Below are positions 16,363 through 16,797 of a DNA stretch of 16,797 nt, one piece after another. The stretch spans positions 1 to 16,797 of the forward strand of contig CASEKF010000026.1 of the NCBI GenBank assembly GCA_949288455.1, given 5' to 3'. The notes under the pieces were generated by a model that made no database searches, was not told the DNA's origin, and saw only the letters and a list, made by a program, of their open reading frames with translations. Each line of letters starts with the position of its first letter. The stretch's first letter is position 1. The DNA comes from an uncultured bacterium. Its GTDB lineage: Bacteria; Vulcanimicrobiota; CADAWZ01. A program made the translations under genes and the position numbers.

Positions 16363-16797
16363 TTAGGATTTTTTCTTTTTAATAGTTCGAACTTTTTTCG
16401 AACGCCTTTTGCTAGACTTTGATGCAGTTTTATCTGTATTTTCTATTTTTTCAAGTAAAGGCTGTTCCATTTTTTCCTCGCTAGCTTGTATATGACGCTC
16501 GTCAGTAAGCCTAGAAGAATCGTCGAGGGCAGAAGGCGAAGAATAAAAAGCTTCTTCCGCTACTTCGAAAGAAGAAGACTCTTCGACTATATCGGGAGAA
16601 GAATAGTCGTAGACTTCGGAAGAAGGAGATTCTTCGACTATGTCGGGAGAAGAATAGTCATAGACTTCGGAAAAAAGAGATTCTTCGACTACGTCGGGAG
16701 AAGAATAATCGTCGGTTTCGGAAGAAGGAGATTCTTCGACTGCGGCAGAGGAATAATCGTAGGTTTCGGAAGAAGAAGATTCTTCGACTGCGGCGGA
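16363..16797 (-). CDS. C-terminal part of an acidic tandem-repeat protein with a basic tail
   Basis: The minus-strand frame is open from the right edge to TAA at 16363-16365, giving 144 residues; the start lies outside the window. Four tandem units of 16-17 residues follow the pattern S(A/P)(A/D)xVEES-x-x-SE-x-x-DYS, then a degenerate fifth unit, a mixed linker (FYSSPSALDDSSRLTDERHI), and a very basic end (KSSKRRSKKVRTIKKKKS). Highly acidic repeats rich in Ser, Glu, Asp and Tyr suggest an unstructured protein. The basic tail could bind nucleic acid, membrane lipid or another acidic partner. No family is recognised. No promoter can be assigned because the 5' end is missing. Confidence 0.85.
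   Translation of the reverse strand, partial: SAAVEESSSSETYDYSSAAVEESPSSETDDYSSPDVVEESLFSEVYDYSSPDIVEESPSSEVYDYSSPDIVEESSSFEVAEEAFYSSPSALDDSSRLTDERHIQASEEKMEQPLLEKIENTDKTASKSSKRRSKKVRTIKKKKS
16600..16797 (-). repeat. 48/51-bp in-frame tandem repeats
   Basis: Units at 16797-16750 and 16749-16702 (48 bp each) and 16701-16651 and 16650-16600 (51 bp each); the three-base difference is one codon (SAA versus SPD-V/I). Copies are similar but not identical, with both synonymous and nonsynonymous differences, so the array is older than the 27-bp array at the left end. It runs off the right edge. Confidence 0.93.

Noticed and set aside
16600-16797. CRISPR-like array at the right end
   Set aside because: Units are contiguous without unique spacers and keep an open reading frame, so these are protein-coding repeats.

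Overview
This is an AT-rich bacterial window with compact, tightly spaced genes. It is dominated by a complete heat-shock (Hsp70) operon: hrcA, a group II/III-type chaperonin, grpE, dnaK, dnaJ and a TPR protein. No tRNA, rRNA, CRISPR array or transposase was found. The phylum cannot be fixed from the sequence. The unusual point is that the gene after hrcA is not groES/groEL. It encodes an archaeal-like chaperonin of the kind described as 'group III' in the dnaK operon of some bacteria such as Carboxydothermus. A decayed Crp/Fnr regulator of gut-Clostridia type suggests an anaerobic, possibly gut, community, but that is inference.

Layout. (1) Bases 1-429 hold the 3' end of a membrane protein gene that enters the window through a near-perfect 27-bp tandem repeat (9-residue proline-rich units). 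(2) Bases 432-2411 encode a large metallo-beta-lactamase-fold protein with a probable cyclic-nucleotide-binding-like C-terminus. (3) Bases 2500-10802 are the chaperone operon. hrcA and the chaperonin are 2 bases apart. grpE follows a 131-base leader containing an 11-bp hairpin and starts at TTG. dnaK and dnaJ are separated by a terminator-like hairpin. dnaJ and the TPR gene overlap by one base. A rho-independent terminator closes the operon at about 10852-10887. (4) Bases 11134-13203 encode a polytopic membrane protein that looks like a GT-C glycosyltransferase. (5) Bases 13352 to about 13975 (minus) are a Crp/Fnr regulator pseudogene with several frameshifts and an in-frame TGA, and base composition unlike its surroundings. 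(6) A perfect 20-bp hairpin terminator precedes a minus-strand 5'-nucleotidase family gene (14245-16005) with no signal peptide. (7) The window ends inside a minus-strand gene encoding an acidic, tandemly repeated protein with a basic tail.

How the genes may work together. HrcA is normally the heat-shock repressor, GrpE/DnaK/DnaJ form the Hsp70 cycle, and the built-in-lid chaperonin would fold substrates without GroES. The chaperonin has alanine (A58) where the conserved ATPase aspartate equivalent to GroEL Asp52 is expected, while the other two key aspartates are kept. No canonical CIRCE operator was seen before hrcA, the chaperonin gene, grpE or dnaK, so either HrcA uses a different operator or control lies elsewhere. 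Both window ends fall inside tandem repeats, which is what one would expect if the window is a short-read contig broken at repeats.
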